NCBI GenBank assembly: GCA_036265935.1
Contig: DATAOB010000047.1
Span: forward strand, 1-64,000
DNA from: JAFASC01 sp036265935
GTDB lineage: Bacteria > Pseudomonadota > Alphaproteobacteria > Rhizobiales > Beijerinckiaceae
Length of the DNA: 64,000 nucleotides
Direction: 5' to 3'
Under the pieces are notes generated by a model that saw only the letters and a list, made by a program, of their open reading frames with translations, made no database searches and was not told the origin of the DNA. The translations under genes were made by a program, and so were the position numbers. Shown one piece after another: positions 46,158-55,688 of the stretch (the stretch's first letter is position 1; each line of letters begins with the position of its first letter).

Positions 46158-47498
46158 TCACGCGGCCGCTGCTTCGGGCAACAGGAATCCGGTGACGGCG
46201 CGGCGCTTGTCGAGCCATTTACGCGCGGCGTTCTGCACATCCTGCGCGCTCACGGCTTCGATCCGTTCCGGCCAGCGGGCGATATCTTCGATCGTGAGGC
46301 CGGTCGCGAGCGAGGCGCCATACCAACGCGCCAGGCTCGCCTGATTGTCTTGCGCGTAGATCGCATCGGCGACCAGTCGCGTGCGGGCGCGCTGCAGATC
46401 GGCTTCATCGACGGGATGATCCGCGACGCGCGCGATCACTTCCTCGACCGCGCGATCGAGTTGCTCGAGGGCGGTGCCCGGCGTCGGCATCGCGTAAATC
46501 CACAACCGCGTCGCATCGAGCGAGGTGCCCATGTAGTAGGCGCCGACCGCGACCGCGAGCTTCCGCTCGATAACGAGCTCGCGATAGAGCAGGCTCGTGT
46601 GGCCGCCGCCGATGAGATGCGTCAGCACTTCCAAAGCTTCGGCTTCGCCGGGTGCCGCGGTCGTGTAGGAGGGCACGAGGAAAACGCGCTCGTGTGCCGG
46701 CTGCTCGACCTTCGGATCTTCGAGCGTGACCAGCCGATGCGCGCGCGGCTCCGGCTCCTGTGGACGAAAGCGCCGCGGCGGTTTCTCGCGTGCCGCAATG
46801 CGTCCGTATGTTTCGCGCGCCAGGCGCCCGACCTCGGCGGCTTCGACGTCGCCGGCGACAATGAGAATGGCATTCACCGGCGTGTAGAAGCGCTCGTAGT
46901 AGGTCAGCGCGTCGCCGCGATCGAGCGTCTCGATCTCGTGGCCCCAGCCGATCACCGGCGTGCCGTAGGGATGGTGCGGAAAGAGTGACGCCTGCACCGC
47001 CTCGTTCAGTTGCTGGGCGGGATCGGTGTCGGTGCGCATCCGCCGCTCTTCGAGAACGACGTCACGCTCAGGCGCAACAACGTCATCGGTGAGGATGAGG
47101 CCGGTCATGCGATCGGCCTCGAGCGACATCATCGTGGCGAGATGCTCTTTGGCAACGCGCTGGAAATAGGCGGTGTAGTCGTAAGCCGTGAAGGCATTCT
47201 CCTGGCCGCCAAGTTCGGCGATGAGGTCGGAGAAACCCTTCGGGTGCGCTTTGGTGCCCTTGAACATCAGGTGTTCGAGGAAATGCGCGATGCCCGACTT
47301 GCCCGGCGGATCGTCGGCCGAGCCGTTTTGGTACCAGACCATGTGGGTGACGACCGGCGTGCGGTGGTCGGGGATCACCACGACCTGCATGCCGTTTTCA
47401 AGCCTGGAGTGCGTGATTGCCGGTCCGGCGCCCTGCCTGCCCCCGGCCGATGCCGATGGCGTCAGCGTATGTTGCGGAACGGATGATCGTAGCTGCAT
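46158..47498 (-). CDS. Zinc-dependent M16-family peptidase, catalytic subunit
   Basis: A 446-residue M16 (pitrilysin-type) peptidase with the inverted zinc motif HFLEH (His72, Glu75, His76) and a downstream acidic ligand in LEEER. It forms the usual bacterial heterodimer with the inactive partner encoded next. The family degrades peptides or clears signal-peptide fragments. No clear signal peptide is seen; the N-terminal 28 residues are polar and variable, so the real start could be slightly further in. Confidence 0.9.
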   Translation of the reverse strand: MQLRSSVPQHTLTPSASAGGRQGAGPAITHSRLENGMQVVVIPDHRTPVVTHMVWYQNGSADDPPGKSGIAHFLEHLMFKGTKAHPKGFSDLIAELGGQENAFTAYDYTAYFQRVAKEHLATMMSLEADRMTGLILTDDVVAPERDVVLEERRMRTDTDPAQQLNEAVQASLFPHHPYGTPVIGWGHEIETLDRGDALTYYERFYTPVNAILIVAGDVEAAEVGRLARETYGRIAAREKPPRRFRPQEPEPRAHRLVTLEDPKVEQPAHERVFLVPSYTTAAPGEAEALEVLTHLIGGGHTSLLYRELVIERKLAVAVGAYYMGTSLDATRLWIYAMPTPGTALEQLDRAVEEVIARVADHPVDEADLQRARTRLVADAIYAQDNQASLARWYGASLATGLTIEDIARWPERIEAVSAQDVQNAARKWLDKRRAVTGFLLPEAAAA

Positions 47499-47585
47499 AA
47501 AAACCCGGGAGCGGACGAAGCCGCAGGCTGGAGTTAGTCGCGGGCTACGCGATCGGCCAGCTCAGCGCAAGGGCCGCCCGGATTC

Positions 47586-48284
47586 TCAATCGTCGACCGA
47601 AGTCTTGTGCCTCGCCTGCTGGCGGATATAGGCGCCGGCATCGGAGGCGTCTTCTTTCTCCTTCGGCGCCTCGCGCGTCGCTTTGACCACCTGCGTCGGC
47701 TTGCGGAATCCCGGCGGCGGTTCGGTCAGATACTCGCGCGGCGGCTCTTCGCCGGGAGTGAGGATGTCCTTGTCTTCCTTGCCGGCATTATTGCCGACCT
47801 TCTTAAGGATCGCCCAGGGCGTATAGAGACATTCCGGGGCGTTCGAATAATCGCATGGATTCTGCTGCGGCGACTTCGGGTCCTCGGCCGCGATCCGACC
47901 TTTTTCCAGCTCCGCCTGCGAAATGTGCGGATTCGCGGTAGCCTCGTTCACCTGGCGGGCAGGAACTTTGGCCTCCGCCTTCAGCTTCTTGAGCCGACCT
48001 AGATCCGGATCATTCGGCCACGCCGGATTCGGCTTCTCGACCGCGGCTTGCGGCGGCGGCAGCTCCATTTTTGGCGGCAAGACGAGCGGCGGGCGCTCGC
48101 GATAATCAATGCCGTCGGTATCCTTCTGGCCGGTATCGCCGGTGACCAGGCCGAAGATTTGCCGGAGCGTCTGGTTTCCTTCTTCCGCCCGTGCCGGGCC
48201 GGGCTGCGCCCCGGTGCCGACCAGGAGAAAAATGCCCGCCGCGGCGGCGATCGCGCTCGGGGCGCGAAGAGTTCGAGAAGCCAT
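47586..48284 (-). CDS. Exported protein of unknown function
   Basis: A 232-residue protein with a clear signal peptide (hydrophobic residues 11-26, likely cut after ARA at 33). The mature part is polar, proline- and lysine-rich and contains one cysteine pair (NPCDYSNAPECLYTPWAIL), which could form a disulfide in the periplasm. It lies between lspA and the M16 genes on the same strand. I recognise no named family; proteins like it are annotated as hypothetical in rhizobia. Confidence 0.7.
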   Translation of the reverse strand: MASRTLRAPSAIAAAAGIFLLVGTGAQPGPARAEEGNQTLRQIFGLVTGDTGQKDTDGIDYRERPPLVLPPKMELPPPQAAVEKPNPAWPNDPDLGRLKKLKAEAKVPARQVNEATANPHISQAELEKGRIAAEDPKSPQQNPCDYSNAPECLYTPWAILKKVGNNAGKEDKDILTPGEEPPREYLTEPPPGFRKPTQVVKATREAPKEKEDASDAGAYIRQQARHKTSVDD

Positions 48285-48399
48285 CCCGTCCTGTCCTCAA
48301 GGAAATCCCGCCTAGGGGCGGGAAAGTGGACCTTTGCAGGATGCTTAAAGGCTCTGCCTTCGCGGCAATTTGTGGGCGGGGCGGAAGGGCCTGCCCTTC

Positions 48400-48909
48400 T
48401 CAGTCGGAGAGGACCGGGTCTTCCTGCCGCTTCGGCCGGGCAAACGCCGTCGGAAACAGCGATTCCAGGAGGAGCAGCGCGACGCCGCCGACGATCGCCA
48501 CATCGGCGAGATTGAACACGTACCAGGAGAGATCGCCGACATGGAACCGGAAGAAATCGGCGACCGCGCCGTACGCCCAGCGGTCGTAGGCATTGCCCAT
48601 TGCGCCGCCGATGATCAGTCCGAGGGCGAAGGCGGTCGGACGCGAGCGCGCCCGCCACAGCCAGGCGAAAAGCAGCGTGATGGCCGCAAACGCCAGCGCC
48701 AGGAGCAGATAACGCTCAATATCGGTGGTGGCGCGCAGCAGTGAATAGGAAACGCCGGGATTCCAGGCGACGATCAGATCCAGGAACGGCCCGATATGAA
48801 CCGGCTGATGGTCTGAGATCCGGTAGACGAAAAGCATCCAGAGCTTGTCGGTCTGATCGATGACGACGGTCGCAACAAGCGTAATGAGACCGAGAAGCCG
48901 CGGGCTCAT
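48400..48909 (-). CDS. lspA: Lipoprotein signal peptidase (signal peptidase II)
   Basis: LspA removes signal peptides from prolipoproteins in the inner membrane. The 169-residue, four-helix membrane protein shows both catalytic aspartates: Asp109 in GNAYDR and Asp136 in FNLADVAI. They are 27 residues apart, as in the known enzyme. The ATG overlaps the ileS stop by ATGA, the usual ileS-lspA pairing in proteobacteria. Confidence 0.95.
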   Translation of the reverse strand: MSPRLLGLITLVATVVIDQTDKLWMLFVYRISDHQPVHIGPFLDLIVAWNPGVSYSLLRATTDIERYLLLALAFAAITLLFAWLWRARSRPTAFALGLIIGGAMGNAYDRWAYGAVADFFRFHVGDLSWYVFNLADVAIVGGVALLLLESLFPTAFARPKRQEDPVLSD

Positions 48910-51900
48910 GCGCGCATGAGCTCCGCGGCTTTGAGTTCGCGCAGCGCCTGTGCGTCGCGCGGTGTGATATCAGGGTATTCGGGATCGCTGCCGACAAGCG
49001 GAGAGATTTTCCAGGAGCGCGCGCATTTGCGGCCCGTGGCACGTTGCGGCTCGACGGCGACCCCCGACACATCGTCAAGCCGGAATGCGTCCGCTCGACC
49101 CTGCCCCGCACGGAGTTCGATATCCGAGGTGATGCAGATTTCGGCGAAATCGATGCCGTCGAGCGCGGCGCGGGTAGCGGCATCCTCGATATAGACGACC
49201 GGCGCCGCCTCGAGCGACGAGCCGATACGCTTGGCGGCGCGCTCGATCTCTAATGCGCCGGTGACGACGCGGCGCACGTTACGGATCACTCGCCATTTTG
49301 CGGCGAGCGCATCGTCGCGCCAGTCGCGCGGCGTCTGCGGGAAAAGATGCATGTGCACGGAACCATGTTCCGAAGGATAGCGCGCGAGCCAGGCCTCGTC
49401 GCAGGTAAAAGCGAGGATCGGCGCGAGCCAGATCGTCACCTGCTCGAAAATCTCGTCAATTGTCGCGAGCGCGCTCTTGCGCGCGACACTCGATGGCGGA
49501 TCGCAATAGAGCGTATCCTTGCGGACGTCGAAATAGAAAGCTGAGAGATCGCTGACCATGAAGGACGTGATCAGCGCGACCACCTTCTTGTAATCGAATT
49601 CGGCATAAGCTTCCGTCACACTGCCGGCGCTTTCGGCCAGACGATGCAGCATGTAGCGTTCGAGATCAGGCCGCTCGCGGCTTGGCACGTACTCATTTTT
49701 CTTGAAATGTGCAAGGGAGCCAAGCATCCAACGCAATGTGTTGCGTAATTTGCGATAGTTATCGGTGATGCTTTTTAAGATTTCCGGGCCGATGCGCTGA
49801 TCGTCGGAATAATCGACGCTCGCGACCCACAGCCGCAGGATATCGGCCCCGGACTCACTGATCACTTTCTGCGGTACTGTCACATTGCCGAGCGACTTCG
49901 ACATTTTGCGGCCCTGCTCGTCAAGCGTGAAGCCGTGCGTCAGCACGACGTCGAAGGGCGCGCGCAGCCGCGTCCCGCAGGACTCGAGCAGTGACGAATG
50001 GAACCAACCGCGATGCTGATCCGAGCCTTCGAGATACATGATCTCGTCGCGGCCGCCGTCGCGCACGCGCTTCAATCCGGCGAGACCGGGGAAGCGCTCG
50101 GGATCGTCGAGCGTAAAGGCGTGCGTCGAGCCTGAGTCGAACCAGACATCGAGAATGTCGTCGATCTTCTCGTAGTCGTTCGCACTATATTCCGGCGCGA
50201 GGAAGCGCGCTGCCGCGTCGTCCTTGTACCACGCGTCGGCGCCTTCTTTCTCGAAAGCGTCGGCGATGCGGGCGTTTACGGCATCGTCGATCAGGAGGTC
50301 GCTTGTGCCTTTCCTGACGAAGACCGCGATCGGCACGCCCCAGGCACGCTGACGCGATACGACCCAATCCGGCCGGTTTTCGATCATGCCACGGATGCGG
50401 TTTTCACCCGATTCCGGAACCCAGCGGGTGCGCGCTATTTCGTCGAGCGCGATAGAGCGCAGCGTTGGGGCATTGCCGCCGGACGCTCCGCCAAGCCCGC
50501 GATCCATGGCGATGAACCATTGCGGCGTGTTGCGGAAGATGACCGGCTTTTTCGAGCGCCACGAATGCGGGTAGGAATGTTTCATCCGGCCGCGCGCGAG
50601 AAGATGGCTCGCGTCGATCAGCGCCGCGATCACCGCATCGTTGGCGTCGCCCTTCTTGCCTTTGTCGTCGATCACGCGGCGGCCGCCGAACCCCGGCACT
50701 TCCTTGGTGTAGAAGCCATCGGCATCGACCGTATAAGGGATGCGCGTATCGACGCCGCGCGCCGCCAATACGCGCGCATGTCCGGTCCACAGATCGAAGT
50801 CTTCGCGCCCGTGACCGGGCGCGGTGTGGACAAAGCCGGTTCCCGCATCGTCGGTGACATGCTCGCCTTCAAGCAGCGGCACGGGAAATTCGTAGCCGGG
50901 AATGCGCTCGGCGAGCGGATGCCAGCAGGCTTCGATGTCGTGCGGATCGATGCTGCGGACGCGCTCAAAATTCTGCACGCGCGCCGCCTTGAACACGTCG
51001 GAAGCGAGACGGTCGGCCAAGATATAAAGCGCGCCGGGCTTCGCCCAATTATCATGCGCCGCTTCAGTGACACGGTAAAGGCCGTAATCGACCTTCGAGG
51101 AGAAGGCGATGGCACGATTGCCGGGCAGCGTCCACGGAGTCGTCGTCCAGATGACGACCGAGGCGGCGCGTAATTCGTCGAAAACTTCGCCCGTTGCCTC
51201 CACGTCTTGTGGATTTTCGCCGCTCATCTCCGCGGCGCGGCGCGCATCGGCGCGTGCGCCGTTGCGGATCGTGCGCACCGGAAAGCCGACCCAAACCGTA
51301 TCCGACGTATAATCCTCGTACTCGACTTCGGCCTCGGCGAGCGCGGTCTTCTCGACAACGCTCCACATGACCGGCTTCGAGCCGCGATAAAGCAGCCCGT
51401 TCGCTGCGAATTTCATGATCTCGCGCGCGATCTGCGCTTCGGCGGCGAAATCCATCGTCGAATAGGGATGATCCCAATCGCCGAGGACGCCAAGCCGCTT
51501 GAATTCCTCGCGCTGCACGTCAATCCAATGCGCCGCGAAGGCACGGCATTGTGCGCGAAACTCGTTGATCGGCACCTCGTCCTTGTTCTTGCCCTTGGCG
51601 CGGTACTCTTCCTCGATCTTCCACTCGATCGGCAGACCATGACAATCCCAGCCCGGCACGTAATTCGAATCCTTGCCGAGCATCTGCTGCGAACGGGTGA
51701 CGAGGTCCTTCAGGATTTTGTTGAGCGCGTGGCCGATATGGATGTTGCCGTTGGCATAAGGCGGCCCGTCATGCAGCACGAAGCGAGCGCGTCCCGCAGC
51801 CGCTTCGCGCAGCTTCTCATAGAGGCCGATCCGCTGCCAGCGCATCAAAATCTCCGGCTCCTTCTGCGGAAGGCCGGCACGCATCGGGAAATCGGTCTGC

Positions 51901-51965
51901 GGCAAATAGAGCGTCGCGGAGTAATCCGCGGCGCCGGTCTTTGCCGCCTTTTCAGGCTTGTTCAT
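48906..51965 (-). CDS. ileS: Isoleucyl-tRNA synthetase
   Basis: A 1019-residue class I synthetase with HIGHALNKILKDL and KMSKSLGN, an editing domain between them, and the anticodon-binding C-terminal helices. The C-terminal zinc region keeps a single cysteine (KCARSWK), so a complete zinc site is unlikely; this reduced form occurs in alphaproteobacteria. The ATG at 51965 (MNKPEKAAK) gives a family-length protein; the frame is open to 52121. It is divergent from the antiporter gene. Confidence 0.96.
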   Translation of the reverse strand: MNKPEKAAKTGAADYSATLYLPQTDFPMRAGLPQKEPEILMRWQRIGLYEKLREAAAGRARFVLHDGPPYANGNIHIGHALNKILKDLVTRSQQMLGKDSNYVPGWDCHGLPIEWKIEEEYRAKGKNKDEVPINEFRAQCRAFAAHWIDVQREEFKRLGVLGDWDHPYSTMDFAAEAQIAREIMKFAANGLLYRGSKPVMWSVVEKTALAEAEVEYEDYTSDTVWVGFPVRTIRNGARADARRAAEMSGENPQDVEATGEVFDELRAASVVIWTTTPWTLPGNRAIAFSSKVDYGLYRVTEAAHDNWAKPGALYILADRLASDVFKAARVQNFERVRSIDPHDIEACWHPLAERIPGYEFPVPLLEGEHVTDDAGTGFVHTAPGHGREDFDLWTGHARVLAARGVDTRIPYTVDADGFYTKEVPGFGGRRVIDDKGKKGDANDAVIAALIDASHLLARGRMKHSYPHSWRSKKPVIFRNTPQWFIAMDRGLGGASGGNAPTLRSIALDEIARTRWVPESGENRIRGMIENRPDWVVSRQRAWGVPIAVFVRKGTSDLLIDDAVNARIADAFEKEGADAWYKDDAAARFLAPEYSANDYEKIDDILDVWFDSGSTHAFTLDDPERFPGLAGLKRVRDGGRDEIMYLEGSDQHRGWFHSSLLESCGTRLRAPFDVVLTHGFTLDEQGRKMSKSLGNVTVPQKVISESGADILRLWVASVDYSDDQRIGPEILKSITDNYRKLRNTLRWMLGSLAHFKKNEYVPSRERPDLERYMLHRLAESAGSVTEAYAEFDYKKVVALITSFMVSDLSAFYFDVRKDTLYCDPPSSVARKSALATIDEIFEQVTIWLAPILAFTCDEAWLARYPSEHGSVHMHLFPQTPRDWRDDALAAKWRVIRNVRRVVTGALEIERAAKRIGSSLEAAPVVYIEDAATRAALDGIDFAEICITSDIELRAGQGRADAFRLDDVSGVAVEPQRATGRKCARSWKISPLVGSDPEYPDITPRDAQALRELKAAELMRA

Positions 51966-52120
51966 TTCTTGGGCTCGAAGCCGCTCTCGTTGCTGGGGAT
52001 CGCCGGCTTCTAGAGCATTTTTCGCCGAAGTGGAATCATGGACCGAGTGAGCCGTCACCCGTGGGCTTACACAGACTTCCCATGTGGTAGCGTCGGTCAA
52101 CCGCAAGGGATGTCGTCGCA

Positions 52121-53878
52121 ATGCTTGTCACACTCGTCGCTCTGCTCGCAGCCGCGGTGCTTTTTGTGTCGCTGTCGCGGCGTTTCGGCCTCGGCAGCAT
52201 TCTTGGTTATCTCGTCGCCGGCCTCTTGATCGGACCCTCAGGCCTCCGTCTCGTCACCGATGTGGAGAGCATCAGCGAGATCAGCGAGCTCGGCGTCCTG
52301 ATGCTCCTCTTCATCATCGGGCTCGAGCTGCGGCTGCCGCGCATTTGGGCGATGCGGCGCTCCGTTTTCGGCTTGGGTACGGCCCAGCTGGTCTTCACGG
52401 GCGCCGTGCTGGGCGCGGCGGCCCTGTGGGCGGGCGCCACCTGGACCGGCGCGGCGATCCTGGGGCTTGGCCTTGCCCTCTCTTCGACCGCCATCGTTCT
52501 GCCGCTGCTCGCCGAGCGCAACCTGCTGGCGCTGACCTCGGGCCGCGACAGTTTTGCGGTCCTGCTGTTCCAGGACCTCGCCTCGGTGCCACTGATCGCG
52601 CTTGTCCCGGCGCTCGCCGGCCATCACCCTGACGGACCGATCTCGATCGCGCTCCTCAAGGCCGCCGGAGCGGTGGCGATTATTCTTCTCGGCGGGCGCT
52701 TCCTGCTGCGGCCGATTTTTGCGGCGATCGGCGGCGCCAGGACGCGCGAGGTCTTCACCGCGACCGCGCTCTTGATCGTGGTCGGCGCCGCGGCGATTGC
52801 CGGCGGCGCCGGCCTGCCGCTGTCGCTCGGCGCGTTTGCCGCCGGCGTGGTCTTGGCCGAATCCGAATATCGCCACGAGCTGCAGGCCGACATCGAGCCG
52901 TTCGAAGGGCTGCTGCTGGGCTTCTTCTTCATGTCGGTGGGCATGTCAACCGACATCGCCCTCGTCACACGCCAGCCCGGCCAGATCGCGATCGGCGTGG
53001 TGCTCCTCGTCCTCGTCAAAGCGCTGCTCGCCTTCGGCCTCGGCCGGCTCCGCGGGCAGACCCCGGTGACCGCCATCCGCTTCGGCCTCGCCATCGCGCA
53101 AGGCAGCGAGTTCGCCTTTGTCCTGTTCGGCGCAGCGCTCGCGGCCGGCGCGCTCGAAAAGCCGGCGGTCGAGAGCGCGACGCTCGTCATCGCGCTGTCG
53201 ATGCTCATCAGTCCGCTCCTGTTTGCCGCCTCCGAGCGCTGGCTGATCCCGCGCCTGATGAAGCGGGCGCCGCGGCCGGCGTCGCGATTGGACGAGGCGC
53301 GGCCGGCCCCCGTGGTGATCTGCGGCTTCGGCCGCTTCGGCCAGATCGTCGGACGCGTGCTGCTGACGCGCGGCATCAAGTTCAACGCGCTCGATTCCGA
53401 GCCGGGCAATGTCGAGACCGTCCGCCGCTTTGGGCTTGTGGCGTTTTTCGGCGACCCGACGCGGCTCGAACTCTTGCGCGCCGTCGGGGCCGATCAGGCC
53501 AAGGCAATCGTCGTGGCGCTGCCCGACGCCGAGGCGGTGCTGAAAGTCGCGGCGCTCGCCCGCGAACATTTCCCGCAGGCGAAGATATATGCGCGGGCAA
53601 GAAACCGGCGCGTCGCGCATTCGCTCATGGATGTCGGCGTGCACGATTTCGTCCGCGAGACGTTCCTCTCGAGCCTGCGCCTTGGCGAGCTTGTGCTCAT
53701 CGGCCTCGATTTCGACGAAGACGAGGCGCGGCGCACCGTCGAGGCGTTCCGCGAGCGCGACGAGCAGATGCTCATCGCCCAGCATGATTTCTACGACGAC
53801 GAGACGAAGGTGGTGCAGACCGCCGCGCAAGTCGCCGCCGAATTGAAGAGCCTGTTCGAAGCCGACGCGCCGACGTGA
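52121..53878 (+). CDS. Kef-type CPA2 monovalent cation:proton antiporter
   Basis: A 585-residue protein. About twelve membrane segments form the Na+/H+-exchanger fold (residues 1-375; LGYLVAGLLIGP and SSTAIVLPLLAE are typical). A cytoplasmic TrkA-N/RCK domain follows, with VVICGFGRFGQIVGRVLL near residue 390. It probably exports potassium in exchange for protons and senses NAD(H) or glutathione adducts through the RCK domain. No KefF/KefG ancillary gene is adjacent. The next gene begins at or just after its stop. Confidence 0.92.
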   Translation: MLVTLVALLAAAVLFVSLSRRFGLGSILGYLVAGLLIGPSGLRLVTDVESISEISELGVLMLLFIIGLELRLPRIWAMRRSVFGLGTAQLVFTGAVLGAAALWAGATWTGAAILGLGLALSSTAIVLPLLAERNLLALTSGRDSFAVLLFQDLASVPLIALVPALAGHHPDGPISIALLKAAGAVAIILLGGRFLLRPIFAAIGGARTREVFTATALLIVVGAAAIAGGAGLPLSLGAFAAGVVLAESEYRHELQADIEPFEGLLLGFFFMSVGMSTDIALVTRQPGQIAIGVVLLVLVKALLAFGLGRLRGQTPVTAIRFGLAIAQGSEFAFVLFGAALAAGALEKPAVESATLVIALSMLISPLLFAASERWLIPRLMKRAPRPASRLDEARPAPVVICGFGRFGQIVGRVLLTRGIKFNALDSEPGNVETVRRFGLVAFFGDPTRLELLRAVGADQAKAIVVALPDAEAVLKVAALAREHFPQAKIYARARNRRVAHSLMDVGVHDFVRETFLSSLRLGELVLIGLDFDEDEARRTVEAFRERDEQMLIAQHDFYDDETKVVQTAAQVAAELKSLFEADAPT

Positions 53879-53889
53879 GGTTTGATCCG

Positions 53890-54684
53890 ATGCGCTTCTT
53901 CCATTTCACCGCGCTTGCCTTGCTGGCATTCGGCGCGGCCGCACTTGGCTCGACGCGAGCCGCCGAGATCGACAAATGCCCGGACATGGTCGCCGCCAGC
54001 CGCGTCTGGCGCGCCGCGCTAAACCCGGATCAGGTCGCCATCACGTTCGTCGGTCACGCGACCTTCCTGATCGAAAGCCCCGGCGGCACGGTTGCCGCGA
54101 CCGACTACAACGATTTCGTCCGCCCGAAAGTCGTGCCCGACATCGCCACCATGAACAAGGCGCATTCCTCGCATTACAGCTTGCATCCCAATCCCGCCAT
54201 CGCCCACGTGCTGCACGGCTGGAATTCCGCCGGCGGCCCGATCCATCACGACCTGAATGTCGGCGAAATGCATATCCGCAATGTGCCGACCAATATCCGC
54301 GATTGGGGCGGCGGCACCGAGTACGACGCGAACTCGATCTTCATCTTTGAGACGACGGGACTGTGCATCGCGCATCTCGGCCATCTGCATCATCCGCTGA
54401 CCCCTGAGCATTTGAAGCAGGTCGGCCATGTCGACGTGCTGCTCGTGCCGGTCGACGGCAGCTACACGCTGGATACGCCCGGCATGATGGAAGTCATCGA
54501 CGCAATCCGCGCGCCGTTGATCCTGCCGATGCACTATTTCGGCTCCTATACGCTGAATCGCTTTCTCGACGTGGCGCGCAGCAAATACGAAGTCGCGTTC
54601 AGCCCGACATCGTCGATCGCGGTCTCGCGCACGAGTCTGCCGTCGCGCCCGAAAATGCTGATCCTGCCCGAGAGGCATTATTGA
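53890..54684 (+). CDS. Exported metallo-beta-lactamase-fold protein with atypical metal site
   Basis: A 264-residue protein with a signal peptide (FFHFTALALLAFGAAALG) and a metallo-beta-lactamase-fold body (ITFVGHATFLIESPGGTVAATDY). Where the fold normally has HxHxDH it reads AHSSHYSLHP. Other histidines (CIAHLGHLHH; LPMHYFGSY) are conserved-looking, so some metal may still bind. It resembles the UlaG/RomA-like group. I chose the ATG at 53890 with GAGG upstream; a GTG at 53875 overlapping the antiporter stop is possible. Function unknown. Confidence 0.75.
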   Translation: MRFFHFTALALLAFGAAALGSTRAAEIDKCPDMVAASRVWRAALNPDQVAITFVGHATFLIESPGGTVAATDYNDFVRPKVVPDIATMNKAHSSHYSLHPNPAIAHVLHGWNSAGGPIHHDLNVGEMHIRNVPTNIRDWGGGTEYDANSIFIFETTGLCIAHLGHLHHPLTPEHLKQVGHVDVLLVPVDGSYTLDTPGMMEVIDAIRAPLILPMHYFGSYTLNRFLDVARSKYEVAFSPTSSIAVSRTSLPSRPKMLILPERHY

Positions 54685-54691
54685 TGTGGCG

Positions 54692-55663
54692 CTATTGCCG
54701 CGGCTTGCCTGAGCCCAACACGTCGCGCGCCCGCGCAGCATCCTTTTGCATTTGCTCGACGAGCGCCTCGGCGCTGTCGAACTTCTCCTCGCCGCGGATA
54801 AAATCTACGAAAGCAATCTCGGCCATCTTGCCGTAGAGATCGCCGTCAAAATCGAAAATATAAACCTCGAGCAACGCCGGCCCGTCGTCGAATGTCGGGC
54901 GCCGGCCGAAACTTGCCACGCCCCCGTAAGTCACGCCCTCGACATGGATCGTCACCGCGTAAATGCCGTGCTTGAGACGGCATGACGGATCGGGCACGAC
55001 ATTCGCCGTCGGAAAGCCGAGATCGCGGCCGCGCTTCGCGCCGCCGACGACTTCGCCTTCGATCAAGAAGACATGGCCGAGGAGCTCGCGCGCGCGACGC
55101 ACGTCGCCAGCTTCGAGCGCCTCGCGGATCGCGGTCGAGGAGACCGCATCGAGACTGCCCGAAGCATCGTAAGTGATCTTGTCGACGATCTCGACTGCGA
55201 AGCCGTAGCGCGCGCCGGCCTGCTTCAAGAAGTCCGGCGTGCCGAGGCGCTTGGCGCCGAAATGAAAATCGTAGCCGGCAACGACGCCGCCGATAGCCAG
55301 GCGCCCGACCAGCACTTTCGCGACAAAGTCCTCCGCGGACAGCCCGGCGAGCGCGGCGTCGAAAGTCAAGACGATCATGCCGTCGAGTCCCATCCGATCG
55401 AGGATCGCCTCTTTGGCCTCCGGCGGCGTCAGCCGGAAGATGACGCGCTTGCCGGCGAAGAAATCTGCCGGATGCGGCTCGAATGTGAGCAACGCACAGG
55501 GCCGGCCGAGCCGTTTAGCGAGGCCCAAGGCGCGCGCGATCACGCCGGCATGGCCGCGATGCAGCCCGTCGAAATTGCCGATGGCGACGACCGCTCCTTC
55601 AAGCCGCGGCGGCGGCTCCTGCGGATCGAGCGCCACGATGAAAGGGTGGTGACCTGTGTTCAA
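54692..55663 (-). CDS. ribF: Bifunctional riboflavin kinase / FAD synthetase
   Basis: RibF phosphorylates riboflavin to FMN and adenylates it to FAD. The 323-residue protein has the N-terminal adenylyltransferase (VAIGNFDGLHRGHAGVI) and the C-terminal kinase domain (RGRDLGFPTANV; FGRRPTFDDG). The start appears to be TTG at 55663; a GTG nine codons in is the alternative. It is convergent with the metallo-beta-lactamase-fold gene, seven bases apart, and lies 26 bases downstream of the large synthetase gene. Confidence 0.94.
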   Translation of the reverse strand: MNTGHHPFIVALDPQEPPPRLEGAVVAIGNFDGLHRGHAGVIARALGLAKRLGRPCALLTFEPHPADFFAGKRVIFRLTPPEAKEAILDRMGLDGMIVLTFDAALAGLSAEDFVAKVLVGRLAIGGVVAGYDFHFGAKRLGTPDFLKQAGARYGFAVEIVDKITYDASGSLDAVSSTAIREALEAGDVRRARELLGHVFLIEGEVVGGAKRGRDLGFPTANVVPDPSCRLKHGIYAVTIHVEGVTYGGVASFGRRPTFDDGPALLEVYIFDFDGDLYGKMAEIAFVDFIRGEEKFDSAEALVEQMQKDAARARDVLGSGKPRQ

Positions 55664-55688
55664 GCGAGGACTGGTTCAGGCCGCGATA

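Noticed and set aside
53875..53889. GTG start for the metallo-beta-lactamase-fold gene overlapping the antiporter stop
   Set aside because: Possible, but the ATG at 53890 gives a cleaner signal peptide with GAGG at normal distance.
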